Source: Psychrobacter sp. (GTDB lineage Bacteria; Pseudomonadota; Gammaproteobacteria; Pseudomonadales; Moraxellaceae). Taken from it: a stretch of 64,000 bases of DNA. A program made the translations under genes and the position numbers. The stretch spans positions 522-64,521 of the forward strand of contig JAGLBE010000008.1 of NCBI GenBank assembly GCA_018260445.1. The letters are read 5' to 3'. Shown here one piece after another: positions 1 to 8,200 of the stretch (the first letter of the stretch is position 1; each line of letters starts with the position of its first letter). A model generated the notes under the pieces. That model was not told the origin of the DNA and ran no database searches. It saw nothing but the letters and a program-made list of their open reading frames with translations.

Positions 1-171
1 GCCTGCGCCCGTGCCAGCCAAGATAGTAGCGCAAAGCAGGATTGGCTACCCTAATAAAGCCGCTAAAGCTTTGAGAGTGAGGTGTCTGTTATTATTTATC
101 GTTACTATCATGAATCACTAGCATTAATCACTATTTATAATATTTAAACAAGAGGAAGAATTGTTAAGGCA

Positions 172-205
172 ATGTCAAAGAATTGTCATATAAATTAGGT
201 ATGCT
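172..205 (+). promoter_or_regulatory. Pho box and -10 element of the phoX promoter
   Basis: Two TGTCA repeats begin at 173 and 184, exactly 11 bp apart, the helical-turn spacing of a PhoB box. A TATGCT hexamer at 200-205 lies 10 bp after the box, where the -10 sits when PhoB replaces the -35. The gene downstream is a PhoX phosphatase, so phosphate-starvation control fits. The sites are seen directly; PhoB binding is inferred. Confidence 0.7.
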
Positions 206-269
206 AAAAACAGGACACTACTGATAAAGCCAGCACCGATGCTGCCTAACAAAAAGATGAGGATAATTT

Positions 270-2246
270 ATGTCATTCGCCAATAGCCCGCTTAGCAAAC
301 CCACCTCACGCCGTACTGTGTTACGTTTTTTGGCGGGCGTGCCCGTTTTGCCGCTAGCCGCTTGCTCAACCACCTCTGCTATTACTCAACAAGGGGGTAA
401 GGCGACTGGCGCGACTGGCTTAGATAAAACAAAAGCAATTAAATCGGTCAAGTTTATAGGCATGGAAGCGCCGTCGCTTACTAATCCAGAAAACATGGCG
501 ACCATGTATGTCAATTCAAAAATGCAAGCCACCTATACGGATGGTAGCAACAAGGTGTTTGATTTAAAGTACAACCCGTTTTTTATCACGGGTGATATGG
601 TGCCAGATGGCAAAGGCGGCACCACACGCGCCGGTCAGTTGTATGATATCAATAATCAACCTATTTATGATGACTCAGCCGGCGAGCCAGCACCGCTGTA
701 TTCTAACTGCCCAGATGGCACTTCCTTGTTAACCGTTAAAGGCGCAAAAGTACCCGGCGTCACCGGCAACCCTGTGTTTGCTGTGGTGCAGTTTGAATAC
801 ACCAGCATGAACCATGCCGGCAAAGATATGTGGGGGCGGGTGCCATCACCTATCGCTGTTCTCACCTTAGACCAAAACCCCGAAACGGGCGATTTAAAAC
901 TGGTGAAATACCAAAATGTGGATACCTCGCCGGTGCATGGACTATGGATTACTTGCGGCGCGTCCTTATCGCCTTGGGGCACCCATTTATCCTCAGAGGA
1001 ATATGAGCCGGATGCTCACAATTTAGCAAAGGAAAATGACGGCAAGTTTTATGACTTTAGTATGATGTTGTTTGGCGATACCGCTGAGGCAAACCCTTAT
1101 CATTATGGCCATCTGCCTGAAGTATTTGTACAGCCCGATGGCACAGGCTTTGTGAAAAAGCACTATAATCTTGGGCGTATCTCGCACGAGCTGATTCAAA
1201 TGATGCCCGATGAGCGCACTGCCTTAATGGGCGATGATACCACCAATGGCGGCCTATTTATGTTTGTGGCCGATAAAGCGCGTGATTTGTCTTCAGGCGA
1301 TTTATATGTGGCTAAAGTGACCCAAACTACGCCAGCAGGTACGGGAACTGGGGAATTTACTACTCAATGGCTGCATCTTGGTCATGCCACCAGTAGCGAA
1401 ATTGAAGCCATGGCCAACACCTATCAGCCAGACGACATCATGAGTGTGAAGTTTGAAGACCCGAAAGATGACACTTATAGCAAAGTTTATAGCGGCGGCA
1501 CGGCCAATTGGATTAAGCTAAACGCCGACAACCCCAATGCCAAAAAAGCGGCGGCCTTTTTAGAAACTCACCGCTATGCCGCATTAGTAGGCGGGTCGAT
1601 GGCGTTTACAAAAATGGAAGGTACCGCCATCAATGCTAAAGATAAGGTGGCTTACTCTGCGATGTCAAGAATTGAGAAATCAATGGTTGACCCTGTAAAG
1701 TTTGGCGATTATGGGGTGAATGTGGCGACCAATAAATCGGGTGCGGTTTATGCCCATACCTTACGGGGTGGTCAAACTACCTTGAATAACCAACAGGCTA
1801 TAAAGTCAGATTGGGTGCCGGTGGCTATGTCTGTACCACCCAACTTGGCAGGCGAAGACATTAGCGCCGATGCTTTGGGCAACAAATCGCATCCAGATAA
1901 AATATCTTGCCCAGATAATCTGAAGTATTCAGAAAAATGGCGCACCTTGTTTATCGGTGAAGACTCAGGCACGCATGTCAACAATTTTTTATGGTCCTAC
2001 GATGTCGATACCCATAAGCTTGAGCGTTTGTTATCCACGCCAGCGGGTGCTGAATCAACGGGATTGCATGCGGTCGATGAGGTAAACGGCTATACTTATG
2101 TGATGAGTAACTTTCAGCATCCGGGCGAGGGCGTACAAGAAAATGCTGCCATTGCTGCGACAATTATGCCGCTAATAAAACGTAACTATAAAGACAACTA
2201 TGGCGCAGCAGTGGGGTATTTGGGCGTCAAAGTCGATAAAGCTTAG
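270..2246 (+). CDS. phoX: PhoX-family alkaline phosphatase, Tat-exported
   Basis: A 658-residue PhoX (DUF839) protein, expected to release phosphate from organic phosphoesters in the periplasm. The N-terminus has a twin-arginine signal (SRRTVLRF at about residues 13-20) followed by a hydrophobic stretch ending LPLAACS, so it may be a Tat-exported lipoprotein. Family features include the SPWGTHLSSEEYEP segment and a C-terminal LFIGEDSGTHVNNFLW stretch; PhoX enzymes carry a Ca/Fe cofactor. It is monocistronic, with a Pho-box promoter upstream and a terminator downstream. The start fits the Tat signal, with an AGGATAA ribosome site 5' of the ATG. The family call is secure; the exact substrate range is not visible. 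Confidence 0.9.
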   Translation: MSFANSPLSKPTSRRTVLRFLAGVPVLPLAACSTTSAITQQGGKATGATGLDKTKAIKSVKFIGMEAPSLTNPENMATMYVNSKMQATYTDGSNKVFDLKYNPFFITGDMVPDGKGGTTRAGQLYDINNQPIYDDSAGEPAPLYSNCPDGTSLLTVKGAKVPGVTGNPVFAVVQFEYTSMNHAGKDMWGRVPSPIAVLTLDQNPETGDLKLVKYQNVDTSPVHGLWITCGASLSPWGTHLSSEEYEPDAHNLAKENDGKFYDFSMMLFGDTAEANPYHYGHLPEVFVQPDGTGFVKKHYNLGRISHELIQMMPDERTALMGDDTTNGGLFMFVADKARDLSSGDLYVAKVTQTTPAGTGTGEFTTQWLHLGHATSSEIEAMANTYQPDDIMSVKFEDPKDDTYSKVYSGGTANWIKLNADNPNAKKAAAFLETHRYAALVGGSMAFTKMEGTAINAKDKVAYSAMSRIEKSMVDPVKFGDYGVNVATNKSGAVYAHTLRGGQTTLNNQQAIKSDWVPVAMSVPPNLAGEDISADALGNKSHPDKISCPDNLKYSEKWRTLFIGEDSGTHVNNFLWSYDVDTHKLERLLSTPAGAESTGLHAVDEVNGYTYVMSNFQHPGEGVQENAAIAATIMPLIKRNYKDNYGAAVGYLGVKVDKA

Positions 2247-2310
2247 TTGATAGGTTAAAGCTAATATTTTCAATTGGCCTATCGTTGCTACTATTTTTAT
2301 ACCATGCATC

Positions 2311-2345
2311 GCGTAGCTTTTTATAAAGGCTGCGCTTTTTTTTGT
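2311..2345 (+). terminator. Rho-independent terminator after phoX
   Basis: GCGTAGC pairs with GCTGCGC (one G-U pair) across an 11-nt loop and is followed directly by a run of T. It lies about 65 bp after the phoX stop codon. Confidence 0.75.
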
Positions 2346-2415
2346 AGCAGATAATCGGTTAATAACCGAGCATCTACCATCGCCATATAGGTGTAATATC
2401 AGGTAGAATGCAGAC

Positions 2416-2838
2416 ATGATAACGATAACTCCCAACATCAGCCTTAGTGATAACGACGTCGAATTCACCGCTATTCGGGCTCAAGGTGCGGGCGGGCAAA
2501 ATGTGAATAAAGTGTCGTCCGCCATTCATCTACGTTTTGACATCATGGCATGCAGCCCTTCGAGCCTAAGCGACGTGCAAAAACAACGCTTATTAGACTC
2601 AAAAGACAATCGCATTACTAAAGAGGGTGTGCTCATTATCAAAGCGCAGCAGTATCGCACCCAAGAGCGCAATAAACTAGATGCCATAGAGCGGCTCAAA
2701 CAATTTATTATCGCTGCTTCTCATGTGAATCCCACTAGACGCCCCAGCAAACCCAGTCGCAATGCCAAACGTAAACGAGTGGATAGCAAAGTACAGCGGG
2801 GTAAAACAAAAGCCTTGCGAGGTAAGGTTGACTATTAA
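2416..2838 (+). CDS. arfB: Ribosome-rescue peptidyl-tRNA hydrolase ArfB (YaeJ)
   Basis: A 140-residue class-I release-factor homologue without the codon-recognition domain. The catalytic GGQ is at residues 26-28 in the context GAGGQNVNKV, and the C-terminus is a strongly basic tail (about residues 108-140, many K and R) that in ArfB enters the empty mRNA channel of stalled ribosomes. Length equals the E. coli protein. It hydrolyses peptidyl-tRNA on non-stop ribosomes and backs up the tmRNA system encoded at 56.6-56.9 kb in the same window. No clear ribosome site precedes the ATG, but the next ATG would be too late to keep the GGQ region. Confidence 0.92.
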   Translation: MITITPNISLSDNDVEFTAIRAQGAGGQNVNKVSSAIHLRFDIMACSPSSLSDVQKQRLLDSKDNRITKEGVLIIKAQQYRTQERNKLDAIERLKQFIIAASHVNPTRRPSKPSRNAKRKRVDSKVQRGKTKALRGKVDY

Positions 2839-2851
2839 CGCTCCTTTTAAT

Positions 2852-2990
2852 CACTGAACTTACACATATCAAGAAGATATGACGACGGGTAATTATTTTT
2901 AAATCGTTTAAAGGTAGAGCGTAGCCGCTGCAAAAATAATCAGCAGTCGTCTATCACAGTGCTGGATTATGTTTTTAGGTAATTTCAGTT
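2852..2990. mobile_element. Degenerate copy of the 135-bp MITE
   Basis: This stretch aligns end to end with the intact element at 17872-18006: the same internal arms (AATTATTTTT against CAAAAATAAT) and the same central segment (AAAGGTAGAGCGTAGCCGCT here). The ends ACTGAACTTACACA and TAGGTAATTTCAGT are decayed versions of the TAGGACTTACGCA inverted repeat. No coding capacity. It is an old insertion between arfB and the next gene. Confidence 0.7.
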
Positions 2991-3029
2991 AATCAGACTT
3001 TTTAATCAAATAGGTCATAAGGCAAACCC

Positions 3030-3452
3030 ATGATAAACACCAAAATTCACCAATCCATCTATGTATTGGCCGAAAAGCTGCTGGAGGCGGACAGCAAAGG
3101 CGACCAAGCTGAGTTTGACGCCCTGTATGCCGAGCTGCAAGCCGTCTGCACCGATAACGAAAGCAATGGTAAAGACCACCCCGAACAGTGGGAAACACTG
3201 GCAGATTTTACTGCAGATTTAGAAGAAGCCTTGGTGATTTATGCCAAAGCCCTGCACAAGGCGACGGCGGTTAACTCAAAAGACCATATGGCCTCCATAT
3301 CTTTTTCGATGGCCGAATTACAGCATGAGTTAGGTCGACAAGACGCCGCTATCGAGAGCCTAAAGTTTGCTAAAACCTGTGCGAATAAGATTGCAGATAA
3401 GGCATTTAAAACCGAGATTAACGCCTTGCTGACGAAGTGGGGCGTGGCTTAA
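3030..3452 (+). CDS. Hypothetical helical, TPR-like protein
   Basis: A 140-residue soluble, acidic, all-helical protein with no signal peptide or membrane segment. The second half reads as a degenerate TPR-like helix pair (SMAELQHELGRQDAAIESLKFAKTCA is typical of A/B helices, about residues 92-117). AAGG sits about 8 nt before the ATG. It stands alone between a decayed MITE and the cio operon. I do not recognise a named family and assign no function. Confidence 0.6.
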   Translation: MINTKIHQSIYVLAEKLLEADSKGDQAEFDALYAELQAVCTDNESNGKDHPEQWETLADFTADLEEALVIYAKALHKATAVNSKDHMASISFSMAELQHELGRQDAAIESLKFAKTCANKIADKAFKTEINALLTKWGVA

Positions 3453-4008
3453 ACTTGAACAAGCGGCTTTAAATAAAGGCGTATTGCTTATCGACCTTAC
3501 TCAAAAATACAATTTTACCAATTCAAAAGCGACTGTTATCATTTATGGATTGACTGGCACCACCCTCAGGCAATTCATCAATGACGACCAGTTGCAATCA
3601 TTTCAAGTCATGCGTAAATTCAGTTGTTAATTACGTGCCTAGGCATCGCTAACCCAAAACCTTACTATCTTGAATAGTAATGGTAGGTTGATTAGCAGTT
3701 TTAGTCATGAATGTCTAACACAATGTACACCTTTTGAGTTCGTTATTGAGTAACGTGTCTACAACCGATAACGCATAGCTTATAATCGTCCGATGTTATA
3801 TTCTATTCGGCAATAACTGTGGATGTTCCTTTTACCTCACAGTCACCTGCTAACCCTATTAAAACTTGTTTCACACCATGATTAAGCCCACATCTGTCGC
3901 ACACCTGTGAGCCATATGACCCAAATCACAAAATATATTGAGGCAGATCGAGGTGCTGATGCGGACACCTATCGTCCTAACTATCGCTAATGATTTTATT
4001 GCAAAACG
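3453..4008. other. Intergenic region before cioA
   Basis: No confident gene. A reading frame without a start codon runs from about 3454 to the TAA near 3630 in a coding-like style and may be the remains of a gene. A short hairpin (TTACTAT/ATAGTAA) lies near 3662-3685. The cio promoter must be in the right half, but I see no convincing hexamers or an FNR/ANR site. Confidence 0.4.
3916..3990 (+). CDS. Possible 24-residue leader ORF upstream of cioA
   Basis: An ATG-to-TAA frame of 24 codons, charged and tyrosine-containing, ends 27 nt before the cioA start. The ribosome site is weak (GTGAG close to the ATG). It could be a translated leader or chance; only conservation would tell. Confidence 0.2.
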   Translation: MTQITKYIEADRGADADTYRPNYR

Positions 4009-4017
4009 GTGATGACC

Positions 4018-5532
4018 ATGTTCTCTTTTTTAGCCCAAGTAGATCCTGTCCTTTTAGCCCGCATTCAATTTGCGTTTGTGGTCTCCTTTCATATTGTGTT
4101 TCCTGCTTTTAGTATCGGGCTTGCCAGTTGGCTGGCGGTGCTGGAATTTCGCTGGCTAAAAACCGGCAACCCCATTTATGCCGAGGTGTATAAACACTGG
4201 TCAAAAATATTTGCCGTGGTGTTTGGCATGGGCGTGGTATCGGGTATTGTGATGTCCTACCAGTTTGGCACTAACTGGGCGGTATTCTCTGATAAAGTGG
4301 GCAACGTGCTTGGGCCGTTATTGGCCTATGAAGTGTTGACCGCTTTTTTTCTTGAGGCCTCTTTTTTAGGTATTATGCTGTTTGGTTGGGGGCGTGTGAG
4401 TAAACGGATGCACGTCACCGCCACCATCATTGTGGCCATTGGTACTTGGATATCTGGCTTTTGGATTTTATCCGCCAATAGCTTTATGCAAACCCCGCAA
4501 GGCTTTTCGGTGGGCATAGATGGCTTGCTTTATCCTGAAAGCTGGATGCAAATTATCTTTAACCCCTCGTTTCCGTATCGCTATGCGCATATGATGACGG
4601 CGGCCTTTTTAACCACGGCTTTTGTGATAGGCGGCATCGGGGCCTATTATTTGCAGTCTAAAAAACACACCCAGCATCGCCCGCATGGCAAAGTGATGCT
4701 CGGTATGGCCATGGTGATGGCCATCTTTGTTGCCCCGATTCAAGCCTTTATTGGCGATGAGCATGGCTTAAATACCCTAGAGCATCAACCGGAAAAAGTA
4801 GCCGCAATGGAGGGCATTTGGGAAGATGAACGGGGCGCGGCGTTGCGTATATTTGCTATTCCGAATCAAGAGACCCAAAGCAATGATTATGAAATCAAAA
4901 TACCGTATGTGTCGGGGCTCATCTTAACCCATTCGCTAGATGGTGAGGTGAAAGGGCTGAAAAATTGGCCTCGTGAAGACCAGCCCGTGGTTATCATCGT
5001 CTTTTGGGCATTTCGCATCATGGTCGGCATTGGCTTACTGATGATTATTGTCGGCCTAATGAGTGCCTATAACTTCTTTAAAAAGCGCCATTTTGATACC
5101 GACAACAAGCTGTTTCATTATGCATGGATGGCGATGACACCCTTGGGATTCGTGGCATTATTAGCAGGTTGGTTTGTGACCGAAACCGGACGGCAACCCT
5201 ATACCGTTTATGGGGTACTGCGCACGGCGGACAGTGCCTCACCCTTAATTACTTCGCAAATTGCCACGTCATTGGCGGGGTTTATTATTGTCTACGCCTT
5301 TATTTTTGGCTCGGCTACAATTTATATACTACGTCTTATCGGCAAAGGCCCACAGCCTTTTGAAGAAGTGGATGACGATAATTTCTTTGAACATTCTATT
5401 ACCGAGGGTCAAGGCCGCTCATTAAGTGGCGATACCAACCCAGAAGAGCATATCAAAGAGTCCGAAGACCTCTCAACTCCAGCCGATGATCTTTCAACCC
5501 CAGCCGAAGACACAGAAAAAGGACTACGTTAA
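4018..5532 (+). CDS. cioA: Cyanide-insensitive bd-type quinol oxidase subunit I
   Basis: A membrane protein of about 504 residues and the catalytic subunit of a cytochrome bd oxidase, passing electrons from quinol to O2 without proton pumping. Conserved pieces include SFHIVFPAFSIG near the N-terminus with a haem-ligand histidine, RYAHMMTAAF around residue 185, GDEHG in the Q-loop and ETGRQPYTVYGVLRT near residue 390. The long C-terminal Q-loop insertion of E. coli CydA is missing: KGLKNWP runs almost straight into the next helix (FWAFRIMVGIG). This marks the short-loop CIO type. The tail repeats DLSTPADD/DLSTPAED. GTG 4009 and ATG 4012 are alternative starts; ATG 4018 matches the usual CioA N-terminus. 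The stop overlaps the cioB start. Confidence 0.9.
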   Translation: MFSFLAQVDPVLLARIQFAFVVSFHIVFPAFSIGLASWLAVLEFRWLKTGNPIYAEVYKHWSKIFAVVFGMGVVSGIVMSYQFGTNWAVFSDKVGNVLGPLLAYEVLTAFFLEASFLGIMLFGWGRVSKRMHVTATIIVAIGTWISGFWILSANSFMQTPQGFSVGIDGLLYPESWMQIIFNPSFPYRYAHMMTAAFLTTAFVIGGIGAYYLQSKKHTQHRPHGKVMLGMAMVMAIFVAPIQAFIGDEHGLNTLEHQPEKVAAMEGIWEDERGAALRIFAIPNQETQSNDYEIKIPYVSGLILTHSLDGEVKGLKNWPREDQPVVIIVFWAFRIMVGIGLLMIIVGLMSAYNFFKKRHFDTDNKLFHYAWMAMTPLGFVALLAGWFVTETGRQPYTVYGVLRTADSASPLITSQIATSLAGFIIVYAFIFGSATIYILRLIGKGPQPFEEVDDDNFFEHSITEGQGRSLSGDTNPEEHIKESEDLSTPADDLSTPAEDTEKGLR

Positions 5533-6548
5533 TGATGAATTTTGGCGATGTACTCGATTTGCCACTCATTTGGGGTGGGCTGATTGCGCTGGCGGTTTTT
5601 GTGTATGTGCTGCTGGATGGCTTTGATTTGGGCTGCGGTATCTTGTTTCCGTTTGCAGGGTCGGACAAAAACCGCAGCCGTATTATGAATTCTATTGCGC
5701 CGTTTTGGGATGGCAATGAGACGTGGTTGGTGCTAGGCGGTGGCGGTTTGTTTGCTGCTTTTCCGGCAGCTTATGGCATTATTATGACGGGGCTTTATTT
5801 ACCGGTCACCTTTATGCTATTTGGGCTAATCTTACGGGGCGTGGCCTTTGAGTTTCGTTTTAAAGCGGATCAGCGCCGCTATATTTGGGACGTCTGCTTT
5901 CATATTGGCTCGGTGGTCGCCGCCTTTATGCAAGGGGTGATGCTGGCCGCCTTAGTGCAAGGCTTAGAGGTTAAAGATAGGCTGTTTGCAGGCGGGCAGT
6001 TTGATTGGTTTACCCCATTTGCCTTGGTTTGCGGTATAGCGGTGATTATCGGCTATGCGTTATTGGGCGCGACTTGGATGATTATAAAATCGGAGGAGAA
6101 GCTGCAAACATGGGCACGTAAAGTGGCGTATTGGTTGTTGATTGCCTTGATGCTGGCGATGGCAGTGGTGACCGTGTTTATGTTCTTTTTGGATGTGGAC
6201 GCCACCGCCCATTGGTTCAAATTTCCCACCTTATTGTATCTGGCACCCATGCCACTTATCGCCATTGCTTTGTTTTACTTTATGCGTAAGGACTTGCATG
6301 GCGAGCGTGAATATCGCCCGTTTATCTTGACCATTTTGTTATTTTTGATGGGCTATATCGGTATTTGCTCGGCAGTATTTCCGTATATTGTGCCCTATGC
6401 GATGACGATGCATGAGGCCGCTGCGGCAGATACGTCATTGTCATTTATGCTGATTGGCGCCGGCATCATGCTACCTATTATCTTAAGTTATTCCGCTTAT
6501 GGCTATTATGTGTTTAAGGGCAAAAGCTCGCATGAGCATATGTATTAG
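5532..6548 (+). CDS. cioB: Cyanide-insensitive bd-type quinol oxidase subunit II
   Basis: A 338-residue CydB-family polytopic membrane protein partnering CioA. Recognisable are the first helix with VLLDGFDLGCGILFPF (about residues 23-38), the loop FWDGNETWLVLGGGGLFAAFP (about 56-76) and GVAFEFRFK (about 103-111). Its start codon overlaps the end of cioA, so the two are translationally coupled. Length is normal for the CIO type. Confidence 0.92.
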   Translation: MMNFGDVLDLPLIWGGLIALAVFVYVLLDGFDLGCGILFPFAGSDKNRSRIMNSIAPFWDGNETWLVLGGGGLFAAFPAAYGIIMTGLYLPVTFMLFGLILRGVAFEFRFKADQRRYIWDVCFHIGSVVAAFMQGVMLAALVQGLEVKDRLFAGGQFDWFTPFALVCGIAVIIGYALLGATWMIIKSEEKLQTWARKVAYWLLIALMLAMAVVTVFMFFLDVDATAHWFKFPTLLYLAPMPLIAIALFYFMRKDLHGEREYRPFILTILLFLMGYIGICSAVFPYIVPYAMTMHEAAAADTSLSFMLIGAGIMLPIILSYSAYGYYVFKGKSSHEHMY

Positions 6549-6590
6549 GTCTAAGTCTAGGCTTAGGATAGAAGATGGAAGGTATAAATT

Positions 6591-6794
6591 ATGACCCATA
6601 GTGATAAAAAAATACCAGTCACCCAACTCAACCCAGCGTCTAAAAAGACTACGAAACCTAAGCCCAAGCCCAATAACCCATTTGGGCTGAGTAAAAAACA
6701 GGCGCAATGGGCTTGGTTTATTGGGTTGTATTTGGCGGGATTGGTGACTATTCTGACGATTGCTAAACTCATTAAATGGGGCATGGGGATTTAA
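6591..6794 (+). CDS. DUF2474 small membrane protein of the CIO operon
   Basis: A 67-residue protein: a basic, proline/lysine-rich N-terminal half, then one membrane helix (WAWFIGLYLAGLVTILTIAKL, about residues 41-61) and a short MGI end. This is the DUF2474 pattern, known to be encoded directly after cioAB and thought to play a role like CydX in stabilising bd oxidase. It follows cioB by 42 bp on the same strand. Family assignment is from pattern and position. Confidence 0.8.
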   Translation: MTHSDKKIPVTQLNPASKKTTKPKPKPNNPFGLSKKQAQWAWFIGLYLAGLVTILTIAKLIKWGMGI

Positions 6795-6803
6795 ACAAGC
6801 AAG

Positions 6804-8171
6804 TTATTCTTGCCACACGCCATCCACCATTACCTTGGTCAATGGATTTAACCCCATTTGATAGGCCAAATCAGCAGGGCGAGTGATATCCCACAAGGTT
6901 AAATCGGCATCCATACCGACCGCAATGCTACCCTTGCGATGCGCTAACCCCAGCGCTTTGGCGGCATGCGTTGTCACTCCAGCCAGTGCTTGCTCTGGGG
7001 TTAAACCAAATAGAGTGCAACCCATATTAATAACCATTAGCAGCGAGGTCAGCGGTGAAGTGCCGGGGTTGCAATCAGTCGATAAAGCAATAGCGACATT
7101 TTGCTGATATAGGGCATCCATAGGTGGCAATTTCGTTTCTTTAAGGGTGTAAAATGCCCCCGGCAACAAGACGGCTACCACATCCTGCTGTGCCATCAGT
7201 GCCACATTGGCCATGGATAGATATTCTAAATGGTCCGACGATAGGCCCTTGTATTTTGCCACCAAACCACTGCCATCCATATCGCTAAGTTGCTCGGCAT
7301 GCAGTTTAATCGGCAAACCCAAAGCTTTGGCAGCCTCAAACACTTGAATCATTTGCGCTTGGTTAAAGCCGATGTTTTCCATAAAGCCATCGACGGCATC
7401 AATTAAGCCCTCTTGATTTAAAACCGCCATCCACTCGCAAACCTTATCAATATATTTGTCAGCACCGTTCGCCTGATTTTTGAAGTCGCTATTTTTATAT
7501 TCAACAGGTAGGGCATGGGCGGCAAGGTAAGTCGTTTTGACCGTTATGCCATAGTCTTCGCCAAGTTTGCGGGCGACTTGCAGCATTTTACGCTCGGTGG
7601 CTAAGTCTAACCCGTAGCCCGATTTAATCTCAAGGCACGTCACCCCCTGTGCTAACATCGCTTGCAAACGTCGCTCACTTTGTTGATACAAGGTATCAAA
7701 ACTGGCTTTCCGAGTGGCACTGACGGTCGCAACAATACCGCCGCCATCATCCGAAATCTGTTGATAACTGACGCCCTGCAATCTGGCCTCAAACTCGTTG
7801 CTACGATTGCCGGCATACACCAGATGGGTATGGCAGTCGATGAACCCCGGCAATAGCCACTGCCCGTTGGCATCCATCAGCTTATCTTGTCTGGCTGTGT
7901 TATTAACCCTATCAACATGAGCGCTATCGCCAATCCAGCTAATTTTACCGTCTGTAATGGCAATGGCTGCATTTAAAATTTGCCCATAAGACTTATGGCT
8001 ATCTGGCACATTTTTGACATCATTGACTGCGTTTGCTGCGGCTAAGGCTCTATCAAACCCATACTGTTTTGAAAACGTGGCGATATTCACATTGATGATA
8101 AGCGAATCAAAATTTTCAGGGCATTGAGTGTCGTCAAGGAGTAGAGTAGGGGTTGTCATAGCAAAATCCAT
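6804..8171 (-). CDS. hutI: Imidazolonepropionase
   Basis: A 455-residue amidohydrolase, the third step of histidine degradation: imidazolone-5-propionate to N-formimidoyl-L-glutamate. Visible metal motifs are FIDCHTHLVYAGNRSNEF near residues 110-127 and KLHAEQLSD near 290; STDCNPGTSPL near 365 is typical of the family. It is last in the hutUHGI unit, 29 nt after hutG. ATG 8159 (residue 5) is a likely alternative start because GGATTTTGCT precedes it, copying the hutU ribosome site. Confidence 0.93.
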   Translation of the reverse strand: MDFAMTTPTLLLDDTQCPENFDSLIINVNIATFSKQYGFDRALAAANAVNDVKNVPDSHKSYGQILNAAIAITDGKISWIGDSAHVDRVNNTARQDKLMDANGQWLLPGFIDCHTHLVYAGNRSNEFEARLQGVSYQQISDDGGGIVATVSATRKASFDTLYQQSERRLQAMLAQGVTCLEIKSGYGLDLATERKMLQVARKLGEDYGITVKTTYLAAHALPVEYKNSDFKNQANGADKYIDKVCEWMAVLNQEGLIDAVDGFMENIGFNQAQMIQVFEAAKALGLPIKLHAEQLSDMDGSGLVAKYKGLSSDHLEYLSMANVALMAQQDVVAVLLPGAFYTLKETKLPPMDALYQQNVAIALSTDCNPGTSPLTSLLMVINMGCTLFGLTPEQALAGVTTHAAKALGLAHRKGSIAVGMDADLTLWDITRPADLAYQMGLNPLTKVMVDGVWQE

Positions 8172-8200
8172 CGGTATTTAAGTTATTAAAAATCGTAAGC

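Noticed and set aside
1-111. A minus-strand frame from ATG at 111 resembling a signal peptide (RHLTLKALAALLG, then PILLCATILAGTGAG after an in-frame TAG at 46-48), running off the left edge.
   Set aside because: No ribosome site, an internal stop and only 37 codons in view; it could be the start of a broken exported protein or chance. Sequence left of the window is needed.
3454-3630. A coding-like reading frame without a start codon after the 3030-3452 gene, possibly a frameshifted continuation.
   Set aside because: About 58 codons with no start and no recognisable family; such length is common by chance.
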